NCBI GenBank assembly: GCA_934102215.1
Contig: CAKOSH010000001.1
Location: 62,001 to 126,000 of the forward strand
Length of the DNA: 64,000 nucleotides
Source of the DNA: an uncultured Bacilli bacterium
GTDB taxonomy: Bacteria; Bacillota_I; Bacilli_A; RF39; UBA660
Direction of reading: 5' to 3'
The notes under the pieces are model-generated. The model ran no database searches. It had not been told where the DNA came from and was given only the letters and a program-made list of their open reading frames with translations. Each line of letters begins with the position of its first letter. The stretch's first letter is position 1. The translations under genes and the position numbers were made by a program. Below are positions 51,256-59,754 of the stretch, in pieces.

Positions 51256-51774
51256 ATGAAAAATGTATTATATGCACAACTTATTGGTGTAGCCGCAATG
51301 CTCACGATATCTTTTTCAGTTCAATGTAGAAAAAAGAAACATATGATGATGGTCCAATCTTTTGCTCATATGTTATATGCTTTTCAATATGCTCTACTTG
51401 GTGCTATATCAGCTGCATATATGGATATAATGGCAGTAGTAAGAAACATACTTTTCTACAAATATGATAAAAATAGAAAACAAGTTCCAATTGTTTTATC
51501 AGGAATAATAATTATAATAACAGGAATAATAGGATACTTAAATTATACAAATCCTTTATCACTACTACCTGTTATAGTTGCAATACTTTATACTGTAGGA
51601 GCAACATTTAAAAATCCAAGAGTATATAAATATATATTTGGATTTTGCGCTATTGCATGGTTATTTTATAATTTAAAATTTAAAGCATACGTTTGTGTTA
51701 TAGGTAACATTATGGAAATCACCTCAACAATAATCGCTTTAGTAAGAGAAACTAAAAATAAGAACAAAAAGTAA
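51256..51774 (+). CDS. YgjV-like inner membrane protein
   Basis: 172 residues; the ATG at 51256 follows AGGAGAAAA. About six membrane helices. The pattern AQLIGVAAMLTISFSVQCRK, HMLYAFQYALLGAISAAYMD, MAVVRNILFYKYDKNRK matches the YgjV (Imp-YgjV) family, of unknown function. It is divergent from argS and lies just before the structured RNA at 51841. Confidence 0.8.
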   Translation: MKNVLYAQLIGVAAMLTISFSVQCRKKKHMMMVQSFAHMLYAFQYALLGAISAAYMDIMAVVRNILFYKYDKNRKQVPIVLSGIIIIITGIIGYLNYTNPLSLLPVIVAILYTVGATFKNPRVYKYIFGFCAIAWLFYNLKFKAYVCVIGNIMEITSTIIALVRETKNKNKK

Positions 51775-51805
51775 GAGTTATTATATATTGGATAATTGCT
51801 GTTCA

Positions 51806-51834
51806 TTTACAAAATTTTTAAAATATGTTATAAT
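51806..51834 (+). promoter_or_regulatory. Promoter of the large structured RNA
   Basis: TTTACA (51806-51811) and TATAAT (51829-51834), exact 17-nt spacer. It would start a transcript near 51841. Confidence 0.8.
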
Positions 51835-51840
51835 TTAGGT

Positions 51841-52290
51841 GTATGGAGCATTATGCTAGTCAAACATTCTACTTGAAGATGGGGCTAAAAATCCATTAAT
51901 TGTGTAAAATGATACTTTATATATTTTGCTTCTTTCGCCCAGATTGGGGTGGATATATAATTTTAGTTTTAAGGAAAAGATATAATGGCATATATCCGAA
52001 TCCTTAATACAAATCGATAAATATGAAAGCACATGTCGTGAGTGATTTATTGGGATATTATTGAAAAATAAATTGCAAAAGCGAATAATAGTAAATTATG
52101 TTTGTCTGGGAAAACCTCTAGCGTGAATATATTATAAGGATTGAAGTGCGGACTAAGTGGTGATCGAGTGATCATATTGGTGACAAATGATTAATTCTTT
52201 TAAAGAGAAATCGCCCAAAGGTAACTAAAGGTAAGAATTTAGAGAAATTCAACTCGACCAAAGCCGTAAAATTAATTTATAGTATTCCAT
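51841..52290 (+). ncRNA. Large structured non-coding RNA, probable OLE RNA
   Basis: About 450 nt without a supported reading frame, higher in G and C than other intergenic DNA here. It starts 7 nt after a consensus -10 and runs into the next gene without a clear terminator. Stems visible by eye: AGCAT/ATGCT near 51847-51858, GGATATAT/ATATATCC (51951-51958 with 51990-51997), and a GATC-GAGT-GATC hairpin near 52162. It lacks the GAGGAAAGTCC and ACAGAA signatures of RNase P RNA and the tRNA-like ends of tmRNA. The downstream gene fits OapA, the membrane partner of OLE RNA. I assign OLE from size and this neighbour, not from an alignment. Confidence 0.65.
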
Positions 52291-52311
52291 ACAATACTTA
52301 AAGGGAGTTAA

Positions 52312-52857
52312 ATGAAAAAAGATAGTTGGATAATTAAGGCATTTTTAATGACTTTTTTTATAGCTTTAATTTTCAGTAGTACATCAAACTTTTTAATATC
52401 AAAATATAATAATACAATACTTTTAATAATATTATGTATTATATTTATAGGAATTGGTATTATATTTGATATAATTGGTACAGCTGTATTAACTGCAAAC
52501 GAAGCATCATTCCATGCTAAAAGCTCTAAAAAAATAAAAGGTTCAAAAGAAGCAGTAAAACTTATAAAAAATTCAAGTACAATTGCAAGTATATGTAATG
52601 ATGTAATAGGAGATATTTGTGGAATAGTAAGTGGTTCAGTTGGAGCAATGCTTGCAATAAACATATCAATCAAGTTTAACATTTCGACAATATTAATAAC
52701 GCTATTTACAAGTTCAATAATATCATCATTAACAGTAGGCGGAAAAGCTATAGGTAAAAAATATGCTATTAAAAATAGCGATTCAATAATATTTATAGTC
52801 GCTAAAATATTAAATAAATTCAAAAAAATAGAGAAAAATAAATTCTCTATTCATTAG
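52312..52857 (+). CDS. Probable OLE-associated membrane protein (OapA-like)
   Basis: 181 residues with about four membrane helices (TFFIALIFSSTSNFLI, LLIILCIIFIGIGIIFDIIG, ICGIVSGSVGAMLAINISI and FNISTILITLFTSSII). The conserved-looking block is DIIGTAVLTANEASFHAKSS, then lysine-rich KIKGSKEAVKLIKN, then CNDVIGDICGIVSG containing a DxxxD pair (Asp97, Asp101). From memory, OapA is a protein of this size with a DxxxD motif, encoded right after OLE RNA, and linked to alcohol and Mg2+ stress. It overlaps no other gene and begins after AAAGGGAG. Confidence 0.65.
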   Translation: MKKDSWIIKAFLMTFFIALIFSSTSNFLISKYNNTILLIILCIIFIGIGIIFDIIGTAVLTANEASFHAKSSKKIKGSKEAVKLIKNSSTIASICNDVIGDICGIVSGSVGAMLAINISIKFNISTILITLFTSSIISSLTVGGKAIGKKYAIKNSDSIIFIVAKILNKFKKIEKNKFSIH

Positions 52858-52883
52858 AACACAATATATTAATATATTGTGTT
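52858..52883. terminator. Bidirectional terminator (26-bp perfect palindrome)
   Basis: AACACAATATATT and its exact complement, directly after the OapA-like stop and before the convergent gene; T runs on both sides. Confidence 0.8.
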
Positions 52884-52887
52884 TTTA

Positions 52888-53136
52888 TTATTGCTTATTT
52901 AATCTTTCTATAAATAAATTCCCTACTTTTTCAAGTAATTCAGGATTATCTATATCAACTAGTGTTGTACTTCCATTTAAATCTTTACGACTTTCTACAA
53001 TAATGTAATTATTTGTTATACCTTCTTTTTCGTTATCAACTTGAAGTCCCATGAGATAGTTTTTTCCTTCATATGCCATTTCATCTAAAACATAATATTC
53101 AAGATTATTATCTAATTTTATTACTTTATCTATCAT
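52888..53136 (-). CDS. Small DUF1292-like protein (82 aa)
   Basis: Short acidic protein with MIDKVIKLDNNLEYYVLDEM, YEGKNYLMGLQVDN and ESRKDLNGSTTLVDID. The strand pattern and the ending LLEKVGNLFIERLNKQ resemble the 88-aa protein at the other end of this unit and, more loosely, DUF1292 proteins. It overlaps the large gene upstream by 4 nt (ATGA), so both are translated together. Function unknown. Confidence 0.6.
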   Translation of the reverse strand: MIDKVIKLDNNLEYYVLDEMAYEGKNYLMGLQVDNEKEGITNNYIIVESRKDLNGSTTLVDIDNPELLEKVGNLFIERLNKQ

Positions 53137-54911
53137 AATGTTGGTCCTCCCATACCGCTTACTAATTCACTTGCTGAAATCCATGCTTGGTCTGCACCTG
53201 CTTTATCCATTACTGATACAGCTACTCTGCTTGGATCTATTCCATTAGTTGCACAGAATTCTTCTATTGATAATCCATTTGTATTTATAACTTGTCCAAT
53301 TGAGCCATCTGGATTAACTGAAGCAAATCTACCAAATATAGAATCTTTATTAACATATTGTGATAATAATGGTTTAGTATCAAGTCCCATGACAGCTCTA
53401 TCTGAACTTATATGTCCCACGCTTACATTATAATTTCCAACGCCTTCTCCTATTCTAATTCCATCATATTGTGATACTGGTTGCTGTACATTAGGTATTG
53501 CTGTAGTTTGAACTGGCGCAGGTTTTGGCTGAATTGGAGTTGGTTCTGGTGTTGTTCTAACAGGTGTAGGGTCTGGCTTAACATTAGGTTCTACTGAAGG
53601 AGTTGTAGCTTGAGCCGCATTTCTTGCCTGAATTAAATTATTAACGGTACTAGCAACAGTAAGTGTTGTACCTGTAATAATCGCAGAATTAATCATCCAT
53701 GACATATCACGAAGACCTTCTTCAGTTCTAAATTTATTTTTAATTCTATCAACTAATCCTTTTAGACCCGGTCTTGGTTCAACAACAGTATTTATTTTAG
53801 TACTCACACCAAGACTATTTAATCTAGCAATTTCATTTCTTCTTTGTTTTAAAAATTTATTAGCAAGTCCACCAGCAAGAGACATAACGCCTACTCCAAG
53901 AGGCCCAGCAGCAAAGAATACAGCAGCACCAATACCAATTCCAGCCGCAACATGTAACACTGTTTTCCAAGTTATTTTTGGCTTATTTGCTTTAACATTT
54001 GGCATTTGAGGTTCTTCATCATCAAGTTCAATTGGCTCTTCTGGCTCTTGTTCTTGATTTTGTTCTTCAGAAGTTTCTCCTTCCGGATTTTGATTTTGTT
54101 CATCAGTTATTTGCTCAGTTAAATCTTGTTGCTTTTCTTCATCTTTTTCTTCTTCATCTTTTATTTCTTCATTAACTGGAGGTAATGGTTCAATAGCTTC
54201 TTCTACTTCTTCAATATCTTCAGAAGTTGATTCTCCATTATCACTACTACCATCATAACCTTCTTTAATTTCATTTTCAATGGCTTGTTCTTCTTCAGAA
54301 ACTACCTCTCCAAGTCCATTATTTAAATTATTATTATTCTCTATTTCATGATTTTCTTCATCATTTAATTCATGTGATTCATTAATATTTTTAGGTCTTT
54401 CTCCAAATTGAAGATCTCTCATTCTTTGTATAATGTTAGTTTTCTCACTCATTAAATTTCCAAGAGATGACTTATTTTCATCTAATCTTTTTTGAGCTTC
54501 TTCTTGCAATTTAGCAAGTGATTCTGGTTTCTCATAACCTTCTTTAACTTGAACATTTAATATATTGCTATCTTTTTCTATATCACTCTCTAATCTTTTA
54601 ATTTGCCTATTAATTTCTATTCTTCTTTTACCAAGTTCAAAAAGTTCTTGACGTTTTCTTTCAGCAATAAGATTAAATTGATTAGCCTTATCATAAGCAA
54701 TATCTGTTATTTTATCAATTCTTTCTTTTTGCTCACTAGTAAGTTCATATTCATTATCTAACCGAAATGCTTCATTTTTAATATTATCAAAAAGTTCAAA
54801 TCTATTTTGAAGTTCTTGTATACCATATGATTGAACATCTATTCCTAAATCATTTTCAAGTTCAATATTATCTTCTATACTTCTTTCTAATCTATCTAAC
54901 ACTGTATCCAT
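53133..54911 (-). CDS. Large coiled-coil and membrane protein of unknown function
   Basis: 592 residues. Residues 1-170 form a charged coiled coil (LERSIEDNIELENDLGIDVQ, RIEINRQIKRLESDIEKDSN). Residues 175-305 are very acidic and rich in Glu, Gln and Asn. A hydrophobic Gly/Ala segment at about 318-350 (VLHVAAGIGIGAAVFFAAGP) and a second at about 407-425 may form membrane helices. A Pro/Thr-rich linker follows (VRTTPEPTPIQPKPAPVQTT) and a C-terminal domain of about 110 residues (GEGVGNYNVSVGHISSDRAV, then GLSIEEFCATNGIDPSRVAV). No family recognised. Domain order suggests a protein anchored in the membrane with a cytoplasmic coil and an exported tail, or the reverse. Confidence 0.65.
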   Translation of the reverse strand: MDTVLDRLERSIEDNIELENDLGIDVQSYGIQELQNRFELFDNIKNEAFRLDNEYELTSEQKERIDKITDIAYDKANQFNLIAERKRQELFELGKRRIEINRQIKRLESDIEKDSNILNVQVKEGYEKPESLAKLQEEAQKRLDENKSSLGNLMSEKTNIIQRMRDLQFGERPKNINESHELNDEENHEIENNNNLNNGLGEVVSEEEQAIENEIKEGYDGSSDNGESTSEDIEEVEEAIEPLPPVNEEIKDEEEKDEEKQQDLTEQITDEQNQNPEGETSEEQNQEQEPEEPIELDDEEPQMPNVKANKPKITWKTVLHVAAGIGIGAAVFFAAGPLGVGVMSLAGGLANKFLKQRRNEIARLNSLGVSTKINTVVEPRPGLKGLVDRIKNKFRTEEGLRDMSWMINSAIITGTTLTVASTVNNLIQARNAAQATTPSVEPNVKPDPTPVRTTPEPTPIQPKPAPVQTTAIPNVQQPVSQYDGIRIGEGVGNYNVSVGHISSDRAVMGLDTKPLLSQYVNKDSIFGRFASVNPDGSIGQVINTNGLSIEEFCATNGIDPSRVAVSVMDKAGADQAWISASELVSGMGGPTL

Positions 54912-54919
54912 AATCTACC

Positions 54920-55186
54920 TCATTCTTTAGAATTATTAATAGTTCTTAATTTACTATTCATATTATTACTAAATGTTTTTAAAACTGTATCAAGTACTTC
55001 TTTATTTTTTTCTTCTACAAATCCAGTACCAACATCCTTAAAAACAACAAACTTATCAGTTGGCTCTTCACCATTTAATTTATTAGTAAAATAATAAGTA
55101 ATGCCATTATATTCAGTTTTATCAATAGTTATATAATCATTCCCAGATAATTCAAAAACATCATTTAATTTAACACTATATCCCAT
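54920..55186 (-). CDS. Small DUF1292-like protein (88 aa)
   Basis: First gene of a three-gene unit. GYSVKLNDVFELSGNDYITI, TEYNGITYYFTNKLNGEE and DKFVVFKDVGTGFVEE give an alternating strand pattern, then a helical tail. It resembles the 82-aa protein that ends the unit, so the two may be paralogues acting with the large protein between them. Start ATG at 55186 after TAGGAGTAATAA. Function unknown. Confidence 0.6.
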   Translation of the reverse strand: MGYSVKLNDVFELSGNDYITIDKTEYNGITYYFTNKLNGEEPTDKFVVFKDVGTGFVEEKNKEVLDTVLKTFSNNMNSKLRTINNSKE

Positions 55187-55254
55187 ATTTATTACTCCTA
55201 TTCTATAAGAATAATAACATATTTAATATATTTAATCAATTTTTTCAAAATAAA

Positions 55255-55276
55255 AAGTAAACATTTTTGTTTACTT
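55255..55276 (-). terminator. Terminator of typA
   Basis: Stem AAGTAAACA/TGTTTACTT with a 4-nt loop overlapping the stop, then TTTTTATTTT on the minus strand. Confidence 0.8.
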
Positions 55277-57077
55277 ATCTATTACTTCTATATCTTTCTT
55301 TTTCATCAAGTATTTTCTTACGAAGTCTAATCGCATCAGGAGTTACTTCAACAAGTTCATCACTTTCAATAAATTCAAGCGCTTCTTCTAAAGTATAAGT
55401 TTTAGCTCTTGGTAATGTTATTGCTTCATCACTACCAGATGATCTTGTATTTGAAAATTCTTTATTTTTACATGGATTAACATTTAAATCGTTTTCTCTA
55501 TTATGGATACCAATTATCATACCAGCATATACATCAGTTGCTGGTTCTATTAACATAGTACCTCTATCAAGTAAGTTATAAAGAGCATATCCAAATGCTT
55601 TACCACTTTCCATAGATACAAGAACTCCGTTTTTTCTTCTAGCTATTTCACCAGCATATGGTTTATATGAATCAAAGCTTCTTACCATGATTCCTTCACC
55701 CTTAGTATTAGTTATGAAATTACTTCTATAACCAATTAATCCTCTTGTTGGAACTAAAAATTCAAGTCTAACATAATTATCTTCAGCAGGTTCCATTATT
55801 TCCATGTTACCTTTTCTTTCACTTAAATCACTTATTATAGTTCCAGAATAATCATTAGGTACATTTATAACAACTCTTTCATAAGGCTCACACTTAACAC
55901 CATCTATTTCATGGAATATAACTTCTGGTTTAGATACACTAAGTTCATATCCTTCTCTTCTCATATTTTCAATTAATATTGATAAGTGAAGTTCTCCACG
56001 ACCTGATACTTTAAATCCATCATTAGAAGGTAATTCTTCAACCTCAAGTCCAACATTACGTTCAAGTTCAGCATTTAATCTATCTCTTAAATGTCTTGAT
56101 GTTACGAATTTACCAACCCTTCCAGCAAATGGACTACTATTAACCAAGAAATTCATTGATAGTGTTGGCTTTTCTATTTCAATTTTAGGTAGTGGATCAA
56201 TATGATTAACATCACAAATTGTATCTCCGATTGATATTTCAGGGCATCCAGCTACTGTAACTATATCACCATAATATGCTTCAGTTACTTCTTTTCTCTT
56301 GATTCCTTCATTAACAAACATCTTAGTAATTCTTTCTTTTGTTAGAGTACCATCATTTTTAGATATAGCAACTGTTTCACCAACTTTAATTTTACCCTTA
56401 TTAATTCTACCAATTCCAAGTCTTCCAATATAATCATCATAATCAAGTGATGAAATTTGAAATTGAAGTGGATCATCAGCATTTCCTTCAAAAGGTTTAG
56501 TTGTTTCTATAATAGTATCTAAAAGTGGTGTAATATCTTTATTATCATCATTTTCTTCATACTTAGCAATACCATCTTTAGCAATACCATATATAATCTT
56601 AAAATCTAATTGTTCATTAGTTGCTCCTAATTCACAGAATAAATCAAATGTCATATTAACAACTTCTTCAGCTCTAGCATCTTTCTTATCTATTTTATTA
56701 ATAAATAATATTGGTTTAAGTCCATTTTGTAATGCTTCTTTTAATACAAATCTTGTTTGAGGCATTGGCCCTTCAGCTGAATCAACAAGTAATACTACTG
56801 TATCTACTGTTTTAATAATTCTTTCTATTTCACTAGAAAAATCAGCATGACCTGGAGTATCAACTATATTCATTTTATAGCCTTTATATCTTATAGAACA
56901 GTTTTTAGCAGTTATAGTAATACCTCTTTCACGTTCTAAATCTCCACTATCCATTACACAATCAACAACTTGTTCATTGTCTCTAAATACACCGTTTTGC
57001 TTAAGTAATGCATCTACTAAAGTACTCTTTCCTGCATCAACATGAGCAACAACAGCAAAATTAATAATTTTATCCAT
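55275..57077 (-). CDS. typA: TypA/BipA translational GTPase
   Basis: 600 residues; the ATG at 57077 has AAAGGGGATG upstream. G1 AHVDAGKSTL, the switch region DSGDLERERGITITAKN, G3 DTPGHADF, G4 NKIDKKDA. EF-G-like domains III and V follow, then the TypA-specific C-terminal domain with IGYRSNFITNTKGEGIMVRS and the RRKNGVLVSMESGKA segment. Ribosome-bound GTPase that supports ribosome assembly and stress or cold adaptation. Confidence 0.97.
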   Translation of the reverse strand: MDKIINFAVVAHVDAGKSTLVDALLKQNGVFRDNEQVVDCVMDSGDLERERGITITAKNCSIRYKGYKMNIVDTPGHADFSSEIERIIKTVDTVVLLVDSAEGPMPQTRFVLKEALQNGLKPILFINKIDKKDARAEEVVNMTFDLFCELGATNEQLDFKIIYGIAKDGIAKYEENDDNKDITPLLDTIIETTKPFEGNADDPLQFQISSLDYDDYIGRLGIGRINKGKIKVGETVAISKNDGTLTKERITKMFVNEGIKRKEVTEAYYGDIVTVAGCPEISIGDTICDVNHIDPLPKIEIEKPTLSMNFLVNSSPFAGRVGKFVTSRHLRDRLNAELERNVGLEVEELPSNDGFKVSGRGELHLSILIENMRREGYELSVSKPEVIFHEIDGVKCEPYERVVINVPNDYSGTIISDLSERKGNMEIMEPAEDNYVRLEFLVPTRGLIGYRSNFITNTKGEGIMVRSFDSYKPYAGEIARRKNGVLVSMESGKAFGYALYNLLDRGTMLIEPATDVYAGMIIGIHNRENDLNVNPCKNKEFSNTRSSGSDEAITLPRAKTYTLEEALEFIESDELVEVTPDAIRLRKKILDEKERYRSNR

Positions 57078-57237
57078 AATAACATCCCCTTTTGGCACCT
57101 ATAAATAATACACTATTTTCACAATATTTTCAAGGAATTTTTGAATTTTTTTCAATTATCACTGACAATAATAATTTATCATTCAAAGTAAATGGTTAAA
57201 AAAATCAATTAATGGCAAAATATTACTAGGAGATAAT

Positions 57238-57498
57238 ATGGAAAATTCACATATATTTAAAGACGAAAAAGAAATATATTCAATAATAGGTAAAAACGTT
57301 AGATACTATAGAAAATTATATAGTTTAACTAAAAAAGAGATGACTCAAGAAGCACTCGCAGAATATGCTAATGTATCCACATCTCTAATTGGAAACCTCG
57401 AAAGCAAAAAGACTACTCAAGGTTTAAGTATATACAATTTATATAAAATAAGTAGAATATTAAATGTACCAATCGAAAATTTTTTTATTGACAGGTAA
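57238..57498 (+). CDS. XRE-family helix-turn-helix regulator 1
   Basis: 86 residues. A single HTH domain: IGKNVRYYRKLYSLTKKEMT, QEALAEYANVSTSLIGNLES, then SIYNLYKISRILNVPIENFF. The insertion of KKEM before the recognition helix is a slight variation. It starts after TAGGAGATA. It converges with XRE regulator 2, overlapping it by 14 nt at the 3' ends. DNA target unknown. Confidence 0.85.
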   Translation: MENSHIFKDEKEIYSIIGKNVRYYRKLYSLTKKEMTQEALAEYANVSTSLIGNLESKKTTQGLSIYNLYKISRILNVPIENFFIDR

Positions 57499-57742
57499 TT
57501 TTTTCAAAGAATTTGTCTATAGAAGTACCAAGTACAATTGATATTTTATAAAGTGATAATAGTGATAATCCTTCACTACCACGAGTACTTTCAAATTTTC
57601 TTATAAATTCAGGAGACACACCAATATCCACAGCTAATTGTTCCTGAGTTATACCATTAATTTTTCTATATTTGATTACATTATAAGCAATCGTTTCAAT
57701 AATATTATCATCAAAATCAAAGTTTCTTTTAAATTTAGTCAT
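57485..57742 (-). CDS. XRE-family helix-turn-helix regulator 2
   Basis: 85 residues, starting at the ATG with AGGTGA upstream. AYNVIKYRKINGITQEQLAV, DIGVSPEFIRKFESTRGSEG, LSLLSLYKISIVLGTSIDKF. Same architecture as its two neighbours but clearly divergent. It faces regulator 1 and is divergent from regulator 3, so the three may cross-regulate. Confidence 0.85.
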   Translation of the reverse strand: MTKFKRNFDFDDNIIETIAYNVIKYRKINGITQEQLAVDIGVSPEFIRKFESTRGSEGLSLLSLYKISIVLGTSIDKFFEKITCQ

Positions 57743-57844
57743 ATACTTCACCTAAATACATTTTATATTATTTATTAAATAAATTATGTAATGTTATACT
57801 ATACAAATAATATTTATTATTTTATAATAATATTAGGTGAAAAA

Positions 57845-58087
57845 ATGAATCAAGATAAATTAAATGATATAATTGGTAAAAATATCAAAAAATATAGACT
57901 TGAATATAAAGGTGAAAAAATCACTCAAGAAAAACTAGCTGAATTAATAAATGTATCAGTATCACTTATAAGTAGTTTAGAAAGTAACAAAACAAAGAAA
58001 GGAATAAGTATTAATAATTTATATAAAATATCAATAGTATTAAACGTACCAATTGATAAGTTTTTTGAGGAAAATGATGAAAGATAA
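57845..58087 (+). CDS. XRE-family helix-turn-helix regulator 3
   Basis: 80 residues. The ATG at 57845 follows AGGTGAAAA. IGKNIKKYRLEYKGEKITQE, KLAELINVSVSLISSLESNK, then SINNLYKISIVLNVPIDKFF. It overlaps the next gene by 11 nt, so they are coupled. The pair has the size and order of a regulator with a partner protein. Confidence 0.85.
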   Translation: MNQDKLNDIIGKNIKKYRLEYKGEKITQEKLAELINVSVSLISSLESNKTKKGISINNLYKISIVLNVPIDKFFEENDER

Positions 58088-58613
58088 AATAAATAAAATA
58101 TTATTAAACGAATATATTATAAATAGTTCAGATTTATTAGAAATAACTAATAGTAATGAATTTATAGACATGATAAAAGACATTAATATTGATAAAGAAA
58201 TAGTAGTAAAAAGTAAGCTCATTCATAAAAATAATATTTCTTTATTAGAATCAATATTATTTGGTATAGATAATTATATATCATTCTTAAAAAATATATT
58301 CAATATTAATCAATTAGAAATAAGATACATCTTAACACTTACAATATTTAATAATAATTATTTATTTAGTGATAAATATTACTATGACAATATGAACTAT
58401 TTTAATAATATTTATAAAGATATCATAATGAATAAATATATTAAAAATGTTAAGTTTCTATCTAAATATAAGAATATTAATATTTATACTTATGAACAAC
58501 TTATTAACAAAATAAATCAAAATAAAAATAGAGCATACGTTTATTTTGAAGATATAAATCAAAAAAATGCTCTATATTATTTAAATATTTATGAATATAA
58601 TGATTCTATTTAG
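58077..58613 (+). CDS. Hypothetical partner of XRE regulator 3 (178 aa)
   Basis: Start at the second of two adjacent ATGs, 6 nt after GAGG inside the regulator gene. The protein is extremely rich in Ile, Asn, Lys and Tyr (for example NMNYFNNIYKDIIMNKYIKN), largely helical, with no signal peptide and no known motif. Coupled translation with an HTH protein recalls toxin-antitoxin layouts, but no toxin signature is visible. Its end overlaps the convergent Fic gene by 8 nt. Confidence 0.55.
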   Translation: MKDKINKILLNEYIINSSDLLEITNSNEFIDMIKDINIDKEIVVKSKLIHKNNISLLESILFGIDNYISFLKNIFNINQLEIRYILTLTIFNNNYLFSDKYYYDNMNYFNNIYKDIIMNKYIKNVKFLSKYKNINIYTYEQLINKINQNKNRAYVYFEDINQKNALYYLNIYEYNDSI

Positions 58614-59679
58614 TGAATATATCATTAGCTGCTTTATAGCAGAAAGTTACTCTATTAGTACCTTTCTTTTTTTCTTTAATTAAATAGCCTTTTTCAACAA
58701 GTTTATTAAGTACTTTATTAACAGAGTTTATATGTAAATTACAATCATTAACTATATCAGCAGTAGTAAATACTATTCTTCTAAGTATTTCAGGATAAAC
58801 TTTATATATAGTTGAACCACCTATTTCAGTTTTAAATTCCTCTAAATCATGTTTATACAATTTATTTAATTTTTTAATTTTCTTTATATTTAGTGTACAT
58901 TGTTCAATAATACATTGAAGAATAAATTTAACAAAATGTAATATATCATCTTCTTCATTACTAAGCATTGTAAAATACGTATTTCTTAAATTATCTATAC
59001 TTTCACTTATAAATAGTATTGGAGGTTCGTTCTTATAATAAGAATATTGCATTGGTATTAAAACACGTCCCATCTTTCCGTTATTAGATACATAAGGATG
59101 TATTTTCTCAAATTGATAATGTGTTATAGCAGTACTTATGAATGCTTCATCTACTTTTGAATTAATATATTCACATAAATTTTTCATGAGTGAATTAAGT
59201 TCAGTATGAACAGGTGGTACAAAAGAAACACTAGAACCAGCAATACCTGGCTTTAGTAAATATGTTTGAGTCTTTCTTAAATGTCCACTTCCTTTAGTAG
59301 AATTATCTTTCTTAAGACCATTTAATAATGTTTTATTAATTTTATTAAATGTTTCTAATGAAAATCCAATTTTATTGCTAGAAGTAAGTCCAACTAACAA
59401 ACTTTTCTTAATATTATTATATAAAATAGATGTATTACTTTTACTCATATAAGTCATATAAAACATATTATCTTTTTCAATTTTAGCATTATCAATTTTA
59501 AATGAATAAAATATATCATTAATAAAAGCATTTTCTAAAAAACACTTGTAATCATAAGACATATTCTTTAAATATCCTTTATATTCTCCATATGCTTCTT
59601 TAGCTTCACATAATAAATTTAATATTTCATTTGTAATTTCAAATTCAAATGGTAATTTTTTTGCTTTATAAGGTTCCAT
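58606..59679 (-). CDS. Fic domain protein with winged-helix C-terminus
   Basis: 357 residues. Fic_N region LPFEFEITNEILNLLCEAKE at the start. The Fic motif (usually HPFxxGNGRxGR) reads HPYVSNNGKMGR at 194-205: the catalytic His194 stays, but Gly becomes Asn and Arg becomes Lys in the anion hole. The inhibitory helix motif S-x3-E-[GN] appears as SFKIDN (59-64, Glu to Asp). The C-terminal winged helix has TADIVNDCNLHINSVNKVLN and KLVEKGYLIKEKKKGTNRVT. Fic enzymes attach AMP or other nucleotides to proteins; activity here may be weakened or altered. Confidence 0.85.
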   Translation of the reverse strand: MEPYKAKKLPFEFEITNEILNLLCEAKEAYGEYKGYLKNMSYDYKCFLENAFINDIFYSFKIDNAKIEKDNMFYMTYMSKSNTSILYNNIKKSLLVGLTSSNKIGFSLETFNKINKTLLNGLKKDNSTKGSGHLRKTQTYLLKPGIAGSSVSFVPPVHTELNSLMKNLCEYINSKVDEAFISTAITHYQFEKIHPYVSNNGKMGRVLIPMQYSYYKNEPPILFISESIDNLRNTYFTMLSNEEDDILHFVKFILQCIIEQCTLNIKKIKKLNKLYKHDLEEFKTEIGGSTIYKVYPEILRRIVFTTADIVNDCNLHINSVNKVLNKLVEKGYLIKEKKKGTNRVTFCYKAANDIFTK

Positions 59680-59754
59680 AAGTATATCCTCCCATTAAAA
59701 TTTTATCACAAATACAAATAAAAATATACATATTATTTAAAAAATATGTACATT

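Noticed and set aside
51841..52290. RNase P RNA or tmRNA as the identity of the long RNA
   Set aside because: The RNase P signatures GAGGAAAGTCC and ACAGAA are absent, and there are no tRNA-like ends or tag reading frame for tmRNA.
52308..52823. A 171-codon minus-strand frame opposite the OapA-like gene
   Set aside because: It mirrors the membrane segments of the real gene, has no ribosome site, and would run into the structured RNA.
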